A DNA stretch of 64,000 nt from Chryseobacterium sp. CH21 (GCF_004119445.1 NZ_QICI01000070.1:1-64000); one strand, 5' to 3'. Positions 54,838-64,000 are shown, numbered from the stretch's first letter. Notes: generated from the sequence alone by a model not told the origin. Made by a program: numbers and translations.

Positions 54838-55326
54838 TTATTTTACTGAAGCTGCCCAACTCTTCTCCAAAGGAAGAAGGAAGTGGCTTAAAAAGTCCAG
54901 ATATGTATTTTTTGAGAAGTCAAAAACCTGCATATCATTTGCAAGTTCTCCGCTTCTTAATTTCGTTTTAAAGTCTATGAGTTTAAGTGTCTTTACTTCA
55001 CCGTTTTCCACAAAACTTGCTTTCATTCTATCAAAAAGTCCCAATTGATACTCTTCATCAATTTCTCTCATGATCTTTCCTAAAGCATCAATACTGCATC
55101 CTGAAGCCATTTCTTTTTCTTCGTCTACGCACACTACGATAAACTGATTCTTTTCAATTTTAAATGAAGAAGAAAGCGGTTTTCCGTGAGCAGCCCATGT
55201 AGCAAGGAAGTCGAAAAGTTTTTCGGTAATGGCTTTTGCTTCTTTTGTTTCAAAAGGTCTTGAAGCCGGATATATAATGACTCTGTAGTCGTTGGTTTCT
55301 ACAATATTAGATTCTTCGATTTTCAT
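54838..55326 (-). CDS. Conserved Bacteroidetes protein, unknown function
   Basis: A 162-residue cytosolic-looking protein without signal peptide or membrane helix (KIEESNIVETNDYRVIIYPASRPFETKEAKAITEKL). Relatives are often called 'ABC transporter ATPase' in databases, but there is no Walker motif here and the name is not supported. One Cys-containing stretch (VVCVDEEKEMASGCSIDALG) stands out. It has its own terminator and appears to be a single-gene unit. Confidence 0.7.
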   Translation of the reverse strand: MKIEESNIVETNDYRVIIYPASRPFETKEAKAITEKLFDFLATWAAHGKPLSSSFKIEKNQFIVVCVDEEKEMASGCSIDALGKIMREIDEEYQLGLFDRMKASFVENGEVKTLKLIDFKTKLRSGELANDMQVFDFSKNTYLDFLSHFLLPLEKSWAASVK

Positions 55327-55436
55327 AATGTAAATATTTATTTTTCAAAGATTTGAACAACCTTATTCAATTTTGATCATTAGACAAAACAGGAGTAGAA
55401 TAATGATTTTAAATCCTTATTATTTAAAAAACAAAA

Positions 55437-56573
55437 TTACGCAATTTTCTCGAGTTTAAGATCATTGTATTTTTTGCTCAGTACATAGAGCATCATCATG
55501 AAAAGCGGGAAAATAAACGGGAAGAAAAATCTCAACGCTGCCGACTGTGGAAAGAAAAAGAATTTGATATACACATTCACCAGGAAAAGAACAGAAATCA
55601 TTCTTACCCATACATCTTTGGAACGCCAGAAGATAACCCCGATCATAATGGCTACAGATAAAGTTACCTTTTTAAAATAAATAATTTTGATATAAATGAT
55701 ACTCAGATAGTCTTTTAAACTGACATCGATAGGATGTGTAGAAATAATAGGCCTTCTATCAATAAAAGTATCATAAAAGAGGTCTTTCCAGCCCGGATAA
55801 TGATAAAATTTAATGATTACCAGATACATTATCAAAAGCACTATTCCCTGTCCAATGAAAGAAATGTCAATCTTTTTTTCTTTAAAATAATGAAAAAAGA
55901 ACACTGCGACAATATAGGTCAGGGTGAATGTAATATAATCCGGCCGTATAAAGGTAATCCCAAACAGAAGCACAAACATGGCCCATTTACTCCATTTTTT
56001 GATTAATCCAATAATAAAGATCAGCATAAATTGGAAAATGAACATATCCGGTGTAGAAACCCTGGACATATAGGTCATTGGCGGCAATAGCATTGCAGCA
56101 ATCGTTAATACGATGGCAAGCCAATATTTCTTTGGAAACAGGAGTTTCAGGATATAAAATAATAATAACCCTGAAAAAAAATAAGATATAAGACTGGTAA
56201 ACAGAACTGCCATTGGTGCGGTAAATCCAAGCTTATAAAAAAGTGTTATGACAAGAATATACCCTACTTTGATTTGAAAATAGGGTAATTGTTCTGTAAA
56301 AGATTGTGTATTTTTTACGAAATACTGCCTTGGAATATCCCACTGCTTTATTCCGATGATGTCTGTATAGTGAGCTGCAGGAGCCTCTTTTTTTATATCC
56401 TCATAGGTAATGATCCGGACTTTATCCGGTGAATCCGGAAACTCGGAAGTATACATACATCCCATGTAGCCCGGCATATCCCAATCATATACTCTGTTTT
56501 GATAATTCCAGTATGTAAGAAGTGTAAGTATCGAAATTATCAACAAAAAGGAGAGTCTCCATTTCAACTTCAT
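55437..56573 (-). CDS. Polytopic membrane protein, glycosyltransferase-like
   Basis: A 378-residue protein with about nine hydrophobic helices. After the first helix comes a soluble loop (about 25-95, NYQNRVYDWDMPGYMGC). That pattern recalls membrane glycosyltransferases of the PMT/GT-C type, with an acidic DWD near the first helix, but the family is not certain. Position near envelope genes fits a glycan role. The ends look complete. Confidence 0.6.
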   Translation of the reverse strand: MKLKWRLSFLLIISILTLLTYWNYQNRVYDWDMPGYMGCMYTSEFPDSPDKVRIITYEDIKKEAPAAHYTDIIGIKQWDIPRQYFVKNTQSFTEQLPYFQIKVGYILVITLFYKLGFTAPMAVLFTSLISYFFSGLLLFYILKLLFPKKYWLAIVLTIAAMLLPPMTYMSRVSTPDMFIFQFMLIFIIGLIKKWSKWAMFVLLFGITFIRPDYITFTLTYIVAVFFFHYFKEKKIDISFIGQGIVLLIMYLVIIKFYHYPGWKDLFYDTFIDRRPIISTHPIDVSLKDYLSIIYIKIIYFKKVTLSVAIMIGVIFWRSKDVWVRMISVLFLVNVYIKFFFFPQSAALRFFFPFIFPLFMMMLYVLSKKYNDLKLEKIA

Positions 56574-56593
56574 AAACCTTTGTAAGATTTCAA

Positions 56594-57379
56594 TTATAAG
56601 TCTTCTGCTTCAGCAAGAAGTTCAACGATATCTTTTACGGCTACTTCGGTATTTTTGTTAAAGTGTTTTACACCATCCGTCATCATGGTATTACAGAAAG
56701 GGCATCCGGTAGCAATTACTTTAGGTTCAAAAGATAAAGCTTCTTCCGTTCTTTCAATATTGATATCTTTATTTCCTTTTTCAGGTTCTTTAAACATCTG
56801 TGCTCCACCTGCTCCACAGCAAAGACCTTTAGTTTTGCAACGCTTCATTTCTACAAGCTCCGCATCCAGCTTCTCCAATAATAGTCTTGGAGCTTCATAT
56901 TCGTCATTGGCACGGCCTAAATAACATGGATCATGGAACGTAATTTTTTTCCCTTTGAAAGCTCCGCCTTCTATCTTCAGCCTTCCTTCTTCCATTAAAG
57001 TTTTAAGAAACTGAGTATGGTGTACAACATCAAAGTGACCACCTAAGCTTGGATATTCATTTTTAAGGGTATTGAAACAGTGTGGGCAAGCGGTTACGAT
57101 TTTCTTTACTTCGTAGGCATTCAGGACTTCAATATTGGTAAGTGCCATCATCTGGAACACGAATTCGTTTCCGGCTCTTTTTGCAGGGTCTCCTGTACAG
57201 CTTTCTTCCTGTCCTAAAACTGCAAATTCAACGCCTATTTTATTTAATATCTTGCAAAATGCTTTTGTAATTTTTTTAGCACGGTCATCAAAACTTCCCG
57301 CACATCCAACCCAAAATAAAACTTCCGGGGCTTTTCCTTCGGCAGCATATTCTGCCATTGTTTTTATATTGAAATCCAT
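56594..57379 (-). CDS. Heterodisulfide-reductase-like (Fe-S)-binding protein, CCG domains
   Basis: A 261-residue soluble protein with two cysteine-rich CCG-type domains (CPHCFNTLKNEYP...HDPCYLGR; CCGAGGAQMF; CPFCNTMM). It resembles HdrB, GlpC and LutA subunits, which pass electrons through an unusual [4Fe-4S] cluster. It follows the membrane Fe-S gene at 57469-58806 on the same strand, so the two likely form one electron-transfer complex. The donor and acceptor are unknown. Confidence 0.82.
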   Translation of the reverse strand: MDFNIKTMAEYAAEGKAPEVLFWVGCAGSFDDRAKKITKAFCKILNKIGVEFAVLGQEESCTGDPAKRAGNEFVFQMMALTNIEVLNAYEVKKIVTACPHCFNTLKNEYPSLGGHFDVVHHTQFLKTLMEEGRLKIEGGAFKGKKITFHDPCYLGRANDEYEAPRLLLEKLDAELVEMKRCKTKGLCCGAGGAQMFKEPEKGNKDINIERTEEALSFEPKVIATGCPFCNTMMTDGVKHFNKNTEVAVKDIVELLAEAEDL

Positions 57380-57386
57380 TTCTTTT

Positions 57387-57460
57387 TCAATTTGAAAATG
57401 TGAGAATTTGGAAATTTGAAAGTGATGTAAACTGTGATCAATTTCAAACTTTCAAATTGA
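57387..57460. repeat. Inverted repeat between the two Fe-S genes
   Basis: TCAATTTGAA (57387-57396) and TTCAAATTGA (57451-57460) are exact inverse copies. A further AATTTGAAAGT (57413-57423) is the inverse of 57449-57459. The stretch looks like a low-complexity, possibly dispersed, intergenic repeat inside an operon. Confidence 0.55.
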
Positions 57461-57468
57461 TTAATTAT

Positions 57469-58806
57469 CTAGTTTTCCGTTGCCCAGTTCAGACGGTCAG
57501 CCTGGTTATACTGCCAAGGCGCTGCGTTATTTTCCACATTGGTCATCATCAGATTCAGTTCCTGTGGAGCAGCAGACTGTTCCATCACCAGGAATCTTCT
57601 CATTTCAAAAATAATGGAAAGTGGATCAAGCAATACCGGACATGCATCTGTACATGCATTACATGTAGTACAAGCCCAAAGTTCTTCTTTAGTGATATAA
57701 TCGTTCAACAGTTTTTTACCGTCATCAACAAATTTTCCGTTTTGGTCAATATTTCTTCCTACTTCTTCCAGCCTGTCTCTGGTTTTCATCAGAATCAATC
57801 TCGGAGAAAGTTTTTTACCGGTAATATTAGCTGGACAAACAGAAGTACAACGGCCACATTCTGTACAAGAATAAGCATTAAGCAACTGTACCTGGTTCAG
57901 GTCAAAGATATCTTCAGCACCGAATTTAGAAGGTGCATCAGCTTCAGCACCTTCTGCCGGAGCAGCATAAGGATCTGCATTAGGATCCATCATTAATTTG
58001 ATTTCCTTCGTTACAGACTCAAGATTATTGAATTTTCCTTTTTTATCAAGATTTGCATACCATGTACTTGGAAATGCAAGAATAATATGCAGGTGCTTAG
58101 AATAGTAAAGATAGTTCATGAAGAAAAGGATACCTACAAAGTGGAACCACCACGCAGCTTTTTCTGTGAACATCAAAAATCCGTTATCAAAACTAAAAAT
58201 TTCTAAAAACGGAACCAATGTCATTTCACTGATCGGGAAGCTTCCATGTTCTGGTAAAGCTCCTCTGGATTGTAAAATAAAATCTGAAGCATTCATCATA
58301 AAGAAAGCCATCATTAAGGCGAATTCAATAATCAGAATCCAGTTGGCATCATTTTTTGGCCAACCGAAAAGTTCTTTCATTGTTAACCTTTTAACGCCAT
58401 AAAAATTTCTTCGGATGAAGAAGATAACCACTCCTATTACTACAAGAAGTGCCAAAATCTCTAATGTTGCTGTAAAGAAACTATAGAATCCATGTCCAAA
58501 AACCGAAGCCAGGAAACGGTGTGTACCAAACAATCCATCAACAATGATTTCTATTAATTCGATATTAATAATCACAAAACCTACATAAACAAAAAGGTGT
58601 AGAACTCCTGCAACAGGGCGTGCCGTCATTTTACTCTGTCCCATCGCTACACGCGCCATAGTTCCCCAGCGTTCTCCTTTTCTATCGTTTCTATTGATTT
58701 CGTGACCTAACCTGATATTCCTGTAGATCTTCAGCAGGCTCTTAGCGAACAGCCCGAATCCTGCCACTAATAAAATCAGGAAAATAATATTACCAATATA
58801 TTGCAT
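57469..58806 (-). CDS. Membrane (Fe-S)-binding protein, HdrC/NarI-like
   Basis: A 445-residue protein. The N-terminal half has several membrane helices like a cytochrome b / NarI-type anchor. The C-terminal half holds two 4Fe-4S motifs (CTECGRCTSVCPANITG; CTTCNACTDACPVLL). It probably moves electrons between the quinone pool and the CCG-domain partner encoded next. It is followed by that partner after an 89-bp gap with a repeat and preceded by the MCE gene. Confidence 0.85.
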   Translation of the reverse strand: MQYIGNIIFLILLVAGFGLFAKSLLKIYRNIRLGHEINRNDRKGERWGTMARVAMGQSKMTARPVAGVLHLFVYVGFVIINIELIEIIVDGLFGTHRFLASVFGHGFYSFFTATLEILALLVVIGVVIFFIRRNFYGVKRLTMKELFGWPKNDANWILIIEFALMMAFFMMNASDFILQSRGALPEHGSFPISEMTLVPFLEIFSFDNGFLMFTEKAAWWFHFVGILFFMNYLYYSKHLHIILAFPSTWYANLDKKGKFNNLESVTKEIKLMMDPNADPYAAPAEGAEADAPSKFGAEDIFDLNQVQLLNAYSCTECGRCTSVCPANITGKKLSPRLILMKTRDRLEEVGRNIDQNGKFVDDGKKLLNDYITKEELWACTTCNACTDACPVLLDPLSIIFEMRRFLVMEQSAAPQELNLMMTNVENNAAPWQYNQADRLNWATEN

Positions 58807-58817
58807 AAGGTGGCGTA

Positions 58818-59768
58818 TTAGTCTTTGTTATTTTTACCGAAAACCGAGAAGTTGATATATCTCTTCGGGTTCGCTTTCATATCTTCGATTAATGAATTCA
58901 AGTTAGTAGAAGCTGAATTCAGGTTGTTATAAAGCTGATCGTCTTTCATAATTTTTCCTAAACTTCCTTCTCCTCTGTCAATACCTCCGATTACCTGATT
59001 TAATTTGCCTACGGTAGCATCTAAATTGGCAATTGTAGAATTCAACTGCTTCGTATCAATGCTCTGAGCTAAATTTCCATATTTATCCAAGGTAACCTTT
59101 CCGCTTTGCATTGTAAGGCTTGCATCATCCAGTACTTTCTGCAATTTAGGATCATTGTGCCCTACAAGACTGTTTACACTTCCTGCTGTAGTCTGTAATG
59201 CTCCTACTGTTTTATTAAGATTGGATAATAAAGCTTTTATTTCAGCTCTGTTTTGAGCGTCTACAAGCAGATTGGCATTGGCCATTAGAGAGTCTACTCT
59301 GTGTAAAACCACCTGCAGCTGATCTTTTACCGGACCTACCTGAGAAGAAAGACTTCCCAGTGTTCCCAGCTTGAAAGCTCCTTTCAGGGTATCTCCATCT
59401 TTGGCTGTCTGACCTCCATATGCAAGGTTTACCCTCATTTCTTTACCAGACATTAACCCTGGTTCAAAAATTTCTAATGATGAATTTTTTGAGAATTCAA
59501 ATTTGTTATCAACTGTAATTTTTACAACAAAATTAATTTTTCCATCTTTTGAAGTAAGAGGAATAATTTTGTCCACCTGTCCAACCTTCAGACCGTTGAT
59601 AGAAACAGCCGAAGACTGCGCCAGACCTTCTACGTTATCATATTTTGCGTAAAATATATTATCGGTAGTAAAAAGGCTTTTCCCTTTCATAAACTGAAAC
59701 AACACCACAAAGCCTACAATAGCTAGAAGTGTGATCACACCAGCTTTTAATTCTTTACTGAACTTCAC
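58818..59768 (-). CDS. MCE/MlaD family protein
   Basis: A 316-residue protein with an N-terminal membrane anchor (LKAGVITLLAIVGFVVLFQFM) and an MCE domain (about 38-115; FYAKYDNVEGLAQSSAVSINGLKVGQV). A long helical C-terminal part follows. MCE proteins form rings that move lipids between membranes. It lacks the permease and ATPase genes of a full Mla system in this window. Confidence 0.88.
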   Translation of the reverse strand: MKFSKELKAGVITLLAIVGFVVLFQFMKGKSLFTTDNIFYAKYDNVEGLAQSSAVSINGLKVGQVDKIIPLTSKDGKINFVVKITVDNKFEFSKNSSLEIFEPGLMSGKEMRVNLAYGGQTAKDGDTLKGAFKLGTLGSLSSQVGPVKDQLQVVLHRVDSLMANANLLVDAQNRAEIKALLSNLNKTVGALQTTAGSVNSLVGHNDPKLQKVLDDASLTMQSGKVTLDKYGNLAQSIDTKQLNSTIANLDATVGKLNQVIGGIDRGEGSLGKIMKDDQLYNNLNSASTNLNSLIEDMKANPKRYINFSVFGKNNKD

Positions 59769-59845
59769 TTGCTAATTTTTTTCTAATAAGCAAATATAAT
59801 ACATTTTAAACAAATCTTTTCCTTTATTATTCTGCGCTAAATACA

Positions 59846-59877
59846 AAAAAAAGCGACAAAAAATTTTGTCGCTTTTT
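59846..59877 (-). terminator. Terminator of ppiD-like gene
   Basis: The perfect arms AAAAAGCGACAAAA and TTTTGTCGCTTTTT have T-runs on both sides, 20 bp after the stop at 59898. Confidence 0.9.
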
Positions 59878-59897
59878 ATATTCTTGAAATTAATTTC

Positions 59898-62051
59898 TTA
59901 ATGTTGCTGATTTCCTAGCTTATTCCAGATCTCAATTCTGAAATCTTCGATATCTGCATTGTCCTGAAGGCTCTTCATCCAAGCCTGTCCGAACATTCCA
60001 GAATTTCTCTGAGTAAGAGACTCTGTAAACTGCTTAAGATCTCCAGGTTGTTTGTTTACTGTTTCTGATTTTTTAACCAAAACATAAACTCCTGTTCCTC
60101 CTTCAACCGGGTTGGAAAGTTTACCTTTTGCAACACCAAATGCAGCACCGGCAACTTTAGGTTCCATAGCACCAGCTACTGAAGGATTCAATAGATTTAC
60201 CTGAGCAGATTGTTTTGGAGCTGCAAATAATTTAGCAACCTGATCTAAGCTTGAAGCTTTTGCTGCTGCAATTTTATCAGAGATTTGTTTTGCAGCCAAT
60301 TTATTTTTAACTAAAACTTCAATCTGATCTCTTACAGATTCAGGATCTGCAAGACCAGCATCTTGTTTTCCGTTTAGATACACTACAATTTTATCACCTG
60401 TTCCTTCTACAGTAAATAATTCAGTATCTCCTTTTGATCTTTTCTTATCGAAAGCCCAAGTAAGGATCTCAGGATCTTTTTCAGTACCTAAGCCCTGAAG
60501 CTGACCTTCAAATCTTTTTGCTGCTTTTGGATTGGAGAACTGATAATTTCCTTTCTTAGCAATATTCACAAAATCGTTGAAAGATTTCCCCTGAACCTGC
60601 TGAATGAATTTTCTTGATTTTTTATCAGTTTCAGCCTCAGTAGCATCTGAAGGCTTAATTCCTTTCACAAGGTTAGCAACCTTATATCCCATTGATCCTG
60701 ACTTCTTATCTTCAATATTGATGATATGATAACCAAACTGAGTTTCTACTACACCTGTAGCTCCTTTAGGATTGCTTGCAAGGTAAGCAAGGAATTCAGG
60801 AACGAAAGGTGTTTCAGGAGTTGTCCATCCTAAGCTACCTCCTTGTGCTGCAGAATTCGGATCGCTTGAAAGCTTAAGGAATTCTGTGAATTTAGCAGGA
60901 GTTGCTTTTACAATAGCTCCGATAGAGTCTGCCAATTTCTTAGCCTGCTCTTTAGTTCTTGTTACTCCCTCGCCTGCAGGACTTCCTTTGAATGCAATAA
61001 GGATATGTCTTGACAAAGTAGAGTCTGAAGCTCTTTTACCTACCAATTTAGATACTACATAAAGGTCTTGCTCTTTATAAGGACCAAAAGTCTGGCCTAC
61101 TGCCGCTGTAGTAATCTGATCTTTAATCGTTGGAGGCAATTGTGCAGGGTTCACATATTGTGGATTGAATGGCGCATCAGAGTTTGCTGTAACAAACATA
61201 GAGTCGTTTTTCGTATTCTGGAAGTTTTCTGTACCTCCACTCGCATCTGTACCTCCTGAATATAATTTTGTAATTTCTTTCAGAGTAGCTGCATCATCTG
61301 CTGCGCTTGGTTTTGATGGGAAATATACGATACCGATATTTCTGCTTGGCTCAGCTTTGAACATTACAGGGTGCTCCTTGATGTAGTTAGCAAGATCCTG
61401 TGTCGTAACATTGATCTTGGTTTTCTGAAGATAGGCTGCATAATCTACTTTCACAAAGTCGATATCTGCAAGCTGATCTCTCTGCTTCATCAATTCTTCG
61501 GCTTCTTTCTTACCGGTAGTGATACCTGCTGAAATATTGGTAAACACCTGTCTTGCCATCAGTCTGTACTCAATAGTCTTTTTAGTTTTCAACCATTGAT
61601 TATATCCTTCAGGATTGGTGTTTTTTAATGTTTCAATTTCTTTTTTAAGCTCTTGAGTTTTAAAGTTACCTTTCTCATCAAAGAACTGTTGATTCTGAGC
61701 AAACATCTGATCGTACTGGATTTGATTCCAGAAATAATCATCAGTCATTTCAAAGCCCAATTTCTCAAACTGTTGTTTGATAAGTTTAGATTGTACAAGT
61801 AACTGCCAAGCCTGCTCTTCAAGACCGTTTTTCGGACGCCCTTGCTGATCAGCCTGTTGCTGCAACACGAAAAGCTGATCATTGAACTCTTCGCGGGTGA
61901 TTTTCTCACCATTTACTTTTCCTAAAACGTCAGGATTCTTACCAAAAACCTTGTCGATACTATCTGGGTTCACCAGGAACGCCAAAAGCGCTAAGGCTAT
62001 TACTCCCATTAAAAGCCAAGGCTTACTCCTAATCTGTCCTAAAATTGCCAT
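59898..62051 (-). CDS. Peptidyl-prolyl isomerase, PpiD/SurA-type periplasmic chaperone
   Basis: A 717-residue protein with an N-terminal membrane anchor (PWLLMGVIALALLAFLVNP), a SurA_N-like chaperone domain (NGEKITREEFNDQLFVLQQQADQQ) and a parvulin domain (about 345-450; LSRHILIAFKGSP, QGGSLGWTTPETPFVPEFLAYL, ETQFGYHIINIEDKK). A second degenerate parvulin-like region follows. It assists folding of envelope proteins at the inner membrane. The length fits Bacteroidetes PpiD. Confidence 0.9.
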   Translation of the reverse strand: MAILGQIRSKPWLLMGVIALALLAFLVNPDSIDKVFGKNPDVLGKVNGEKITREEFNDQLFVLQQQADQQGRPKNGLEEQAWQLLVQSKLIKQQFEKLGFEMTDDYFWNQIQYDQMFAQNQQFFDEKGNFKTQELKKEIETLKNTNPEGYNQWLKTKKTIEYRLMARQVFTNISAGITTGKKEAEELMKQRDQLADIDFVKVDYAAYLQKTKINVTTQDLANYIKEHPVMFKAEPSRNIGIVYFPSKPSAADDAATLKEITKLYSGGTDASGGTENFQNTKNDSMFVTANSDAPFNPQYVNPAQLPPTIKDQITTAAVGQTFGPYKEQDLYVVSKLVGKRASDSTLSRHILIAFKGSPAGEGVTRTKEQAKKLADSIGAIVKATPAKFTEFLKLSSDPNSAAQGGSLGWTTPETPFVPEFLAYLASNPKGATGVVETQFGYHIINIEDKKSGSMGYKVANLVKGIKPSDATEAETDKKSRKFIQQVQGKSFNDFVNIAKKGNYQFSNPKAAKRFEGQLQGLGTEKDPEILTWAFDKKRSKGDTELFTVEGTGDKIVVYLNGKQDAGLADPESVRDQIEVLVKNKLAAKQISDKIAAAKASSLDQVAKLFAAPKQSAQVNLLNPSVAGAMEPKVAGAAFGVAKGKLSNPVEGGTGVYVLVKKSETVNKQPGDLKQFTESLTQRNSGMFGQAWMKSLQDNADIEDFRIEIWNKLGNQQH

Positions 62052-62193
62052 TTTATAAATTATAGTTTTTTATCAGTTTGCGAAAATACACATTTTTAAG
62101 AAATTACAGAAACAGAACTGCTTTATTTTAATTTTTAATGTAAAGATTATCTAAAAAAGGAAATTTTGACCGTATTTTTAAGTAAAAAACAAA

Positions 62194-62208
62194 TGGCATA
62201 AGTATTGT
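62194..62208 (+). promoter_or_regulatory. Sigma-54-like promoter before lon
   Basis: TGGCATAAGTATTGT resembles the -24/-12 consensus TGGCAC-N5-TTGC: the GG and the TTG are at the exact spacing, but the last base is T where C is expected. It lies about 100 bp before lon. Confidence 0.35.
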
Positions 62209-62287
62209 GCATTTTTAGAATATTATAATATGACACACATTTTCAGAGCATATTGTAAAAAATCCTTTTAACGATAAAAAACGAAAA

Positions 62288-62300
62288 TGACAATTTGTCA
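62288..62300. promoter_or_regulatory. Palindrome before lon (TGACAATTTGTCA)
   Basis: A perfect 6-bp dyad around a central T, 12 bp before the lon start. It is a plausible operator or stress-related element; no regulator is identified. Confidence 0.4.
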
Positions 62301-62311
62301 TTCGATTGACT

Positions 62312-64000
62312 ATGACAGAATTTGAAGATATTAGTTTAGAAGAAATGATCAGCGATGGATTTGATATCGTAGCTGAAGAAATCAATCTTTCCGACTTCGC
62401 AGAGACTGATAAAAATTCCGAACAGAAAATATTCCCGATACTTCCCGTAAGAAATATGGTTATGTTCCCTAACGTAGTAATTCCTATTACTGCAGGAAGA
62501 AAAACCTCTATACAGCTTCTTGAGGAAGCACAGAAGAACGGTGATTTTATTGGAATTGTAAGCCAGAAAAATTCGGATATGGAACAGCCTTCCGAAAAAG
62601 ATATTTATTCTACCGGGACATTGGCAAAGATCATTAAGATCATCAAGCTTCCGGAAGGTAATATTACTGCTATTACTAAAGGTTTCCACCGATTTAAGAT
62701 TAAAAAAATCATTGAAAACCAACCTTATTTCCGAGCAGAAATTTCAAAATTAAAAGATACACGTCCTAAAAATCAGGATGAATATGAAGCGCTGTTGGAA
62801 AACATCAAAGATCTTGCTTTAAAAATCATTGAACTGGATCCTAATATTCCTAATGCTGCTAATTTTGCAATCAAAAATATTAACAACAATGATGATCTTC
62901 TGAATTTCATCTGTACAAATGCTAACTTCTCTTCGATAGCAAAGCAAAAGCTTCTTGAAGAAAAGAGCCTGATGATAAGAGCCAACCAGTGCTATGAAAT
63001 GATGCATGAGGATTTCAGAAAACTGGAACTGAGAAATCAGATTCATCAGAAAACCTCCAAAGATCTCGACAAACAGCAGAGAGAATATTTTCTGAATCAG
63101 CAGATCAGAACCATCCAGGAAGAACTGGGCGGTGGCCCTGAAAGCGATGTTGAAGATTTAATCGCGAAAGCTAAGACTAAAAAATGGAGTAAGGAAGTAG
63201 AGGAGCATTTCCAGAAGGAAATTGGCAGACTACAGCGTCAGAATCCTAATTCTCCGGATTATAATGTACAGAGAAACTATCTGGATTTCTTTACGGATCT
63301 TCCTTGGGAAACGTATACAAAAGATATTTTTGATATTGCTAAGGCTGAAAAAGTGCTTGATAAAGCTCACTTCGGACTGGAAGACATCAAAAAAAGAATT
63401 CTGGAGCACATGGCTGTTTTAAAATTAAAAAACAACATGAAATCTCCTATCCTTTTATTGGTAGGGCCTCCGGGAGTTGGTAAAACATCTTTAGGTAAGT
63501 CTATTGCAGATGCTTTAGGAAGAAAATATGTAAGATTATCATTGGGTGGTCTGCATGACGAAAGTGAAATCCGTGGACATAGAAAAACGTATATCGGTGC
63601 TATGGCAGGTCGAATTTTACAGTCAATCAAAAAATCTGGCACTTCAAATCCGGTAATCGTTCTTGATGAGATTGATAAAATTGGGCAAGGCCTTCATGGG
63701 GACCCAAGCTCAGCACTCTTAGAAGTTCTTGATCCTGAACAAAATAAGTCCTTTTATGATAATTTCCTTGAGATGGGTTATGATCTGTCAAAAGTAATGT
63801 TCATTGCTACAGCCAACTCTCTTTCAACAATTCAAACTCCTCTTTTAGACAGAACGGAGATTATTCAGATTGCCGGTTATACTTTGGAGGAAAAGATTGA
63901 GATTGCTAAAAGACATTTAATCAAGAAGCAACAGGAGGAGAATGGTCTGGATGCTAAATCATTCAAACTTGGAAATCCTGAGCTTAAGCATATCGTAGAA
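62312..64000 (+). CDS. lon: ATP-dependent protease Lon (5' part; runs off the window)
   Basis: 563 codons are open to the window edge without a stop. The N-terminal LON substrate domain (PILPVRNMVMFPNVVIPITAG) is followed by a coiled region (LDKQQREYFLNQQIRTIQEELG). Then comes the AAA+ module with Walker A VGPPGVGKTSLGKSIA, Walker B VIVLDEIDKIG and the sensor TANSLSTIQTPLLDR. The proteolytic Ser-Lys domain lies beyond the end. Lon degrades misfolded and regulatory proteins. The ATG at 62312 is chosen because an ATG at 62287 is out of frame. Confidence 0.95.
   Translation, partial: MTEFEDISLEEMISDGFDIVAEEINLSDFAETDKNSEQKIFPILPVRNMVMFPNVVIPITAGRKTSIQLLEEAQKNGDFIGIVSQKNSDMEQPSEKDIYSTGTLAKIIKIIKLPEGNITAITKGFHRFKIKKIIENQPYFRAEISKLKDTRPKNQDEYEALLENIKDLALKIIELDPNIPNAANFAIKNINNNDDLLNFICTNANFSSIAKQKLLEEKSLMIRANQCYEMMHEDFRKLELRNQIHQKTSKDLDKQQREYFLNQQIRTIQEELGGGPESDVEDLIAKAKTKKWSKEVEEHFQKEIGRLQRQNPNSPDYNVQRNYLDFFTDLPWETYTKDIFDIAKAEKVLDKAHFGLEDIKKRILEHMAVLKLKNNMKSPILLLVGPPGVGKTSLGKSIADALGRKYVRLSLGGLHDESEIRGHRKTYIGAMAGRILQSIKKSGTSNPVIVLDEIDKIGQGLHGDPSSALLEVLDPEQNKSFYDNFLEMGYDLSKVMFIATANSLSTIQTPLLDRTEIIQIAGYTLEEKIEIAKRHLIKKQQEENGLDAKSFKLGNPELKHIVE

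Noticed and set aside
54838..55326. 'ABC transporter ATPase' label for the 162-residue protein
   Set aside because: No Walker A, Walker B or signature motif is present.
1..64000. tRNA or rRNA genes, CRISPR arrays, insertion sequences, prophage
   Set aside because: Intergenic regions were read on both strands; no cloverleaf with a CCA end, no repeat-spacer pattern, no transposase or phage gene was seen. xerD stands in a housekeeping context.

Overview
The window reads as chromosomal DNA of a Flavobacteriia member of the Chryseobacterium type (Weeksellaceae). Evidence: AT-rich intergenic DNA, promoters of the Bacteroidetes type (TAnnTTTG), a secreted protein with a type IX secretion (T9SS) C-terminal tail, several TonB-dependent receptors, a fused ccoN-ccoO oxidase gene, and a full thi operon under a TPP riboswitch. 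Genus is inferred from gene content and protein style; no database was searched. Layout: 1-5.5 kb holds oxyR divergent from catalase, then an enoyl-CoA hydratase, dCMP deaminase, xerD and a NUDIX hydrolase. 5.6-11.7 kb (minus strand) holds a haem-binding protein, two lipoproteins, a 2-hydroxyacid dehydrogenase, an acyl-CoA thioesterase and an HU-like membrane protein. 11.9-14.2 kb is a TonB receptor behind a TPP riboswitch, so probably a thiamine importer. 14.3-15.1 kb is a WG-repeat protein. 15.4-20.8 kb carries two aconitases side by side (AcnB and the mitochondrial type). 21-26.5 kb has two divergent outer-membrane receptors, one with a structured leader resembling the S-box (SAM) core. 26.6-33.5 kb is the thiamine operon thiS-C-(TenI-like)-D-E-G-H-F. 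33.6-36 kb is a large T9SS-secreted adhesin-like protein and the relic tail of another. 36.2-38.8 kb has a pseudouridine synthase, a small membrane protein, panB and a Crp/Fnr regulator. 38.9-48.4 kb is the complete cbb3 oxidase operon (ccoI, S, NO, Q, P, G, H, a SafE-like protein and a lipoprotein). 48.5-54.7 kb has serS, a lipoprotein, and asnB with a flippase and a glycosyltransferase. 54.8-62 kb has a conserved small protein, a polytopic membrane protein, an Fe-S electron-transfer pair, an MCE protein and PpiD. The window ends inside lon. Two overall conclusions matter for any reader. First, seven genes (thiamine receptor, WG protein, acnB, OM receptor, panB, flippase, glycosyltransferase) are each broken by one missing A/T, usually in a homopolymer, and each is restored by adding one base. 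Since acnB and panB are housekeeping genes, this looks like sequencing error, not biology. Second, both TPP riboswitches show the same readable switch: a hairpin hides the start codon, and its 5' arm can instead pair with the 5' strand of the aptamer. This fixes the receptor's start codon at 14070. No tRNA, rRNA, CRISPR array, insertion sequence or prophage was seen.
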